Positions 63,865 to 64,000 of a DNA stretch of 64,000 nt are shown here, in pieces; within the stretch, counting starts at the first letter, position 1, and every line of letters starts with the position of its first letter. A program made the position numbers and the translations under genes. This DNA comes from Azospirillum sp. TSO35-2 (GTDB lineage: Bacteria; Pseudomonadota; Alphaproteobacteria; Azospirillales; Azospirillaceae), in NCBI RefSeq assembly GCF_003116095.1, contig NZ_LGRA01000021.1, positions 1,722,977 through 1,786,976 on the forward strand, written 5' to 3'. Below the pieces are notes generated by a model. The model was not told the DNA's origin. It was given only the letters and a program-made list of their open reading frames with translations, and did no database searches.

Positions 63865-63893
63865 TTGACAAGGCCCGAAAAATTCGCATATTG
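63865..63893 (+). promoter_or_regulatory. Promoter of the tRNA-Tyr operon
   Basis: A consensus TTGACA (63865-63870) is followed 16-17 bases later by CATATT/ATATTG (63887-63893) in a locally AT-rich segment. The tRNA begins about 37 bases further on. Confidence 0.7.
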
Positions 63894-63929
63894 CCGAACT
63901 CCGCGGCGGGCACTGCCAGGCCGCGGACT

Positions 63930-64000
63930 GGAAGGGTGGCCGAGTGGTTAAAGGCAGCAGACTGTAAATCTGCCCGCGATAGCGTACGCTGGTTCGAATC
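63930..64000 (+). tRNA. tRNA-Tyr (anticodon GUA), cut by the window edge
   Basis: The sequence starts GGAAGGGTGGCCGAGTGGTT and has the anticodon arm CAGACTGTAAATCTG with anticodon GTA, a long variable arm (CCCGCGATAGCGTACG) typical of bacterial tRNA-Tyr, and the start of the T arm (GGTTCGAATC). The 3' acceptor half lies beyond the window. Confidence 0.95.

Noticed and set aside
63798..63929. A small gene between rlmB and tRNA-Tyr
   Set aside because: The region is promoter-like and AT-rich, with no ribosome binding site and no frame of note.

Overview
The window is high-GC DNA with almost no non-coding slack. Gene content and order point to an alphaproteobacterium of the Rhodospirillales, most likely Azospirillum or a close relative. 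The pointers are the ffh-rpsP-rimM-trmD-rplS and rpmH-rnpA-yidD-yidC-engB runs, a DUF3126 protein, an RNase E with an acidic insertion near its S1 domain, many NitT/TauT and branched-chain-type ABC transporters, and dispersed palindromes of the type common in these genomes. The taxonomic call is inference. No phage, insertion sequence, CRISPR array, rRNA operon or replication origin is visible.

Layout. 1-1288: end of an unidentified gene, then cobT. 1333-4925 (minus): a HAD nucleotidase-like gene, dapD, dapE and a small membrane protein, with a REP-like palindrome between dapD and dapE. 5235-9775 (plus): a PAS-GAF-GGDEF diguanylate cyclase, a DUF2336-like protein and a periplasmic protein joined by 4-base overlaps, then a J-domain-like protein. 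9791-11140 (minus): a large pentapeptide-repeat protein. 11488-21466 (plus): SRP, ribosome, tRNA-modification and membrane-insertion genes, engB, an antiporter and argB. 21598-24640: a CorA-type transporter, then a TPP riboswitch and thiC. 24840-28389 (minus): greB and rne, the latter with a good promoter about 390 bases upstream.

29068-33328 (plus): cell-wall genes (amidase with an AMIN domain, PBP1A). 33462-35882 (minus): an MBOAT acyltransferase plus SGNH partner. 36213-37344: prfB with the programmed +1 frameshift. 37475-41235: small proteins, otsB, a well-formed three-hairpin small RNA with an exposed CCUCCC (39188-39268), a candidate 20-residue membrane microprotein, a small gene carrying two copies of a 17-base palindrome, and a ROK sugar kinase. 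41463-45687: two convergent, unusual multidomain proteins: a degenerate ATPase with a membrane anchor and ankyrin repeats, and a caspase-like/SH3/MORN protein that appears to lack its catalytic dyad.

45970-53401: two adjacent NitT/TauT-type ABC systems (two ATPases, three permeases, one binding protein). 53434-58033 (minus): a branched-chain-type ABC system with LivH and LivM fused into one polypeptide, followed by a MarR regulator. 59596-61756: an outer-membrane beta-barrel protein and a Wza-like lipoprotein, suggesting polysaccharide export. The end carries two small proteins, tRNA-Thr, rlmB and the 5' part of tRNA-Tyr.

Most of the window is core housekeeping DNA. The parts that most deserve a second look are the small RNA, the pseudo-caspase/ankyrin pair, the palindromes at 40.1 kb and the microprotein.
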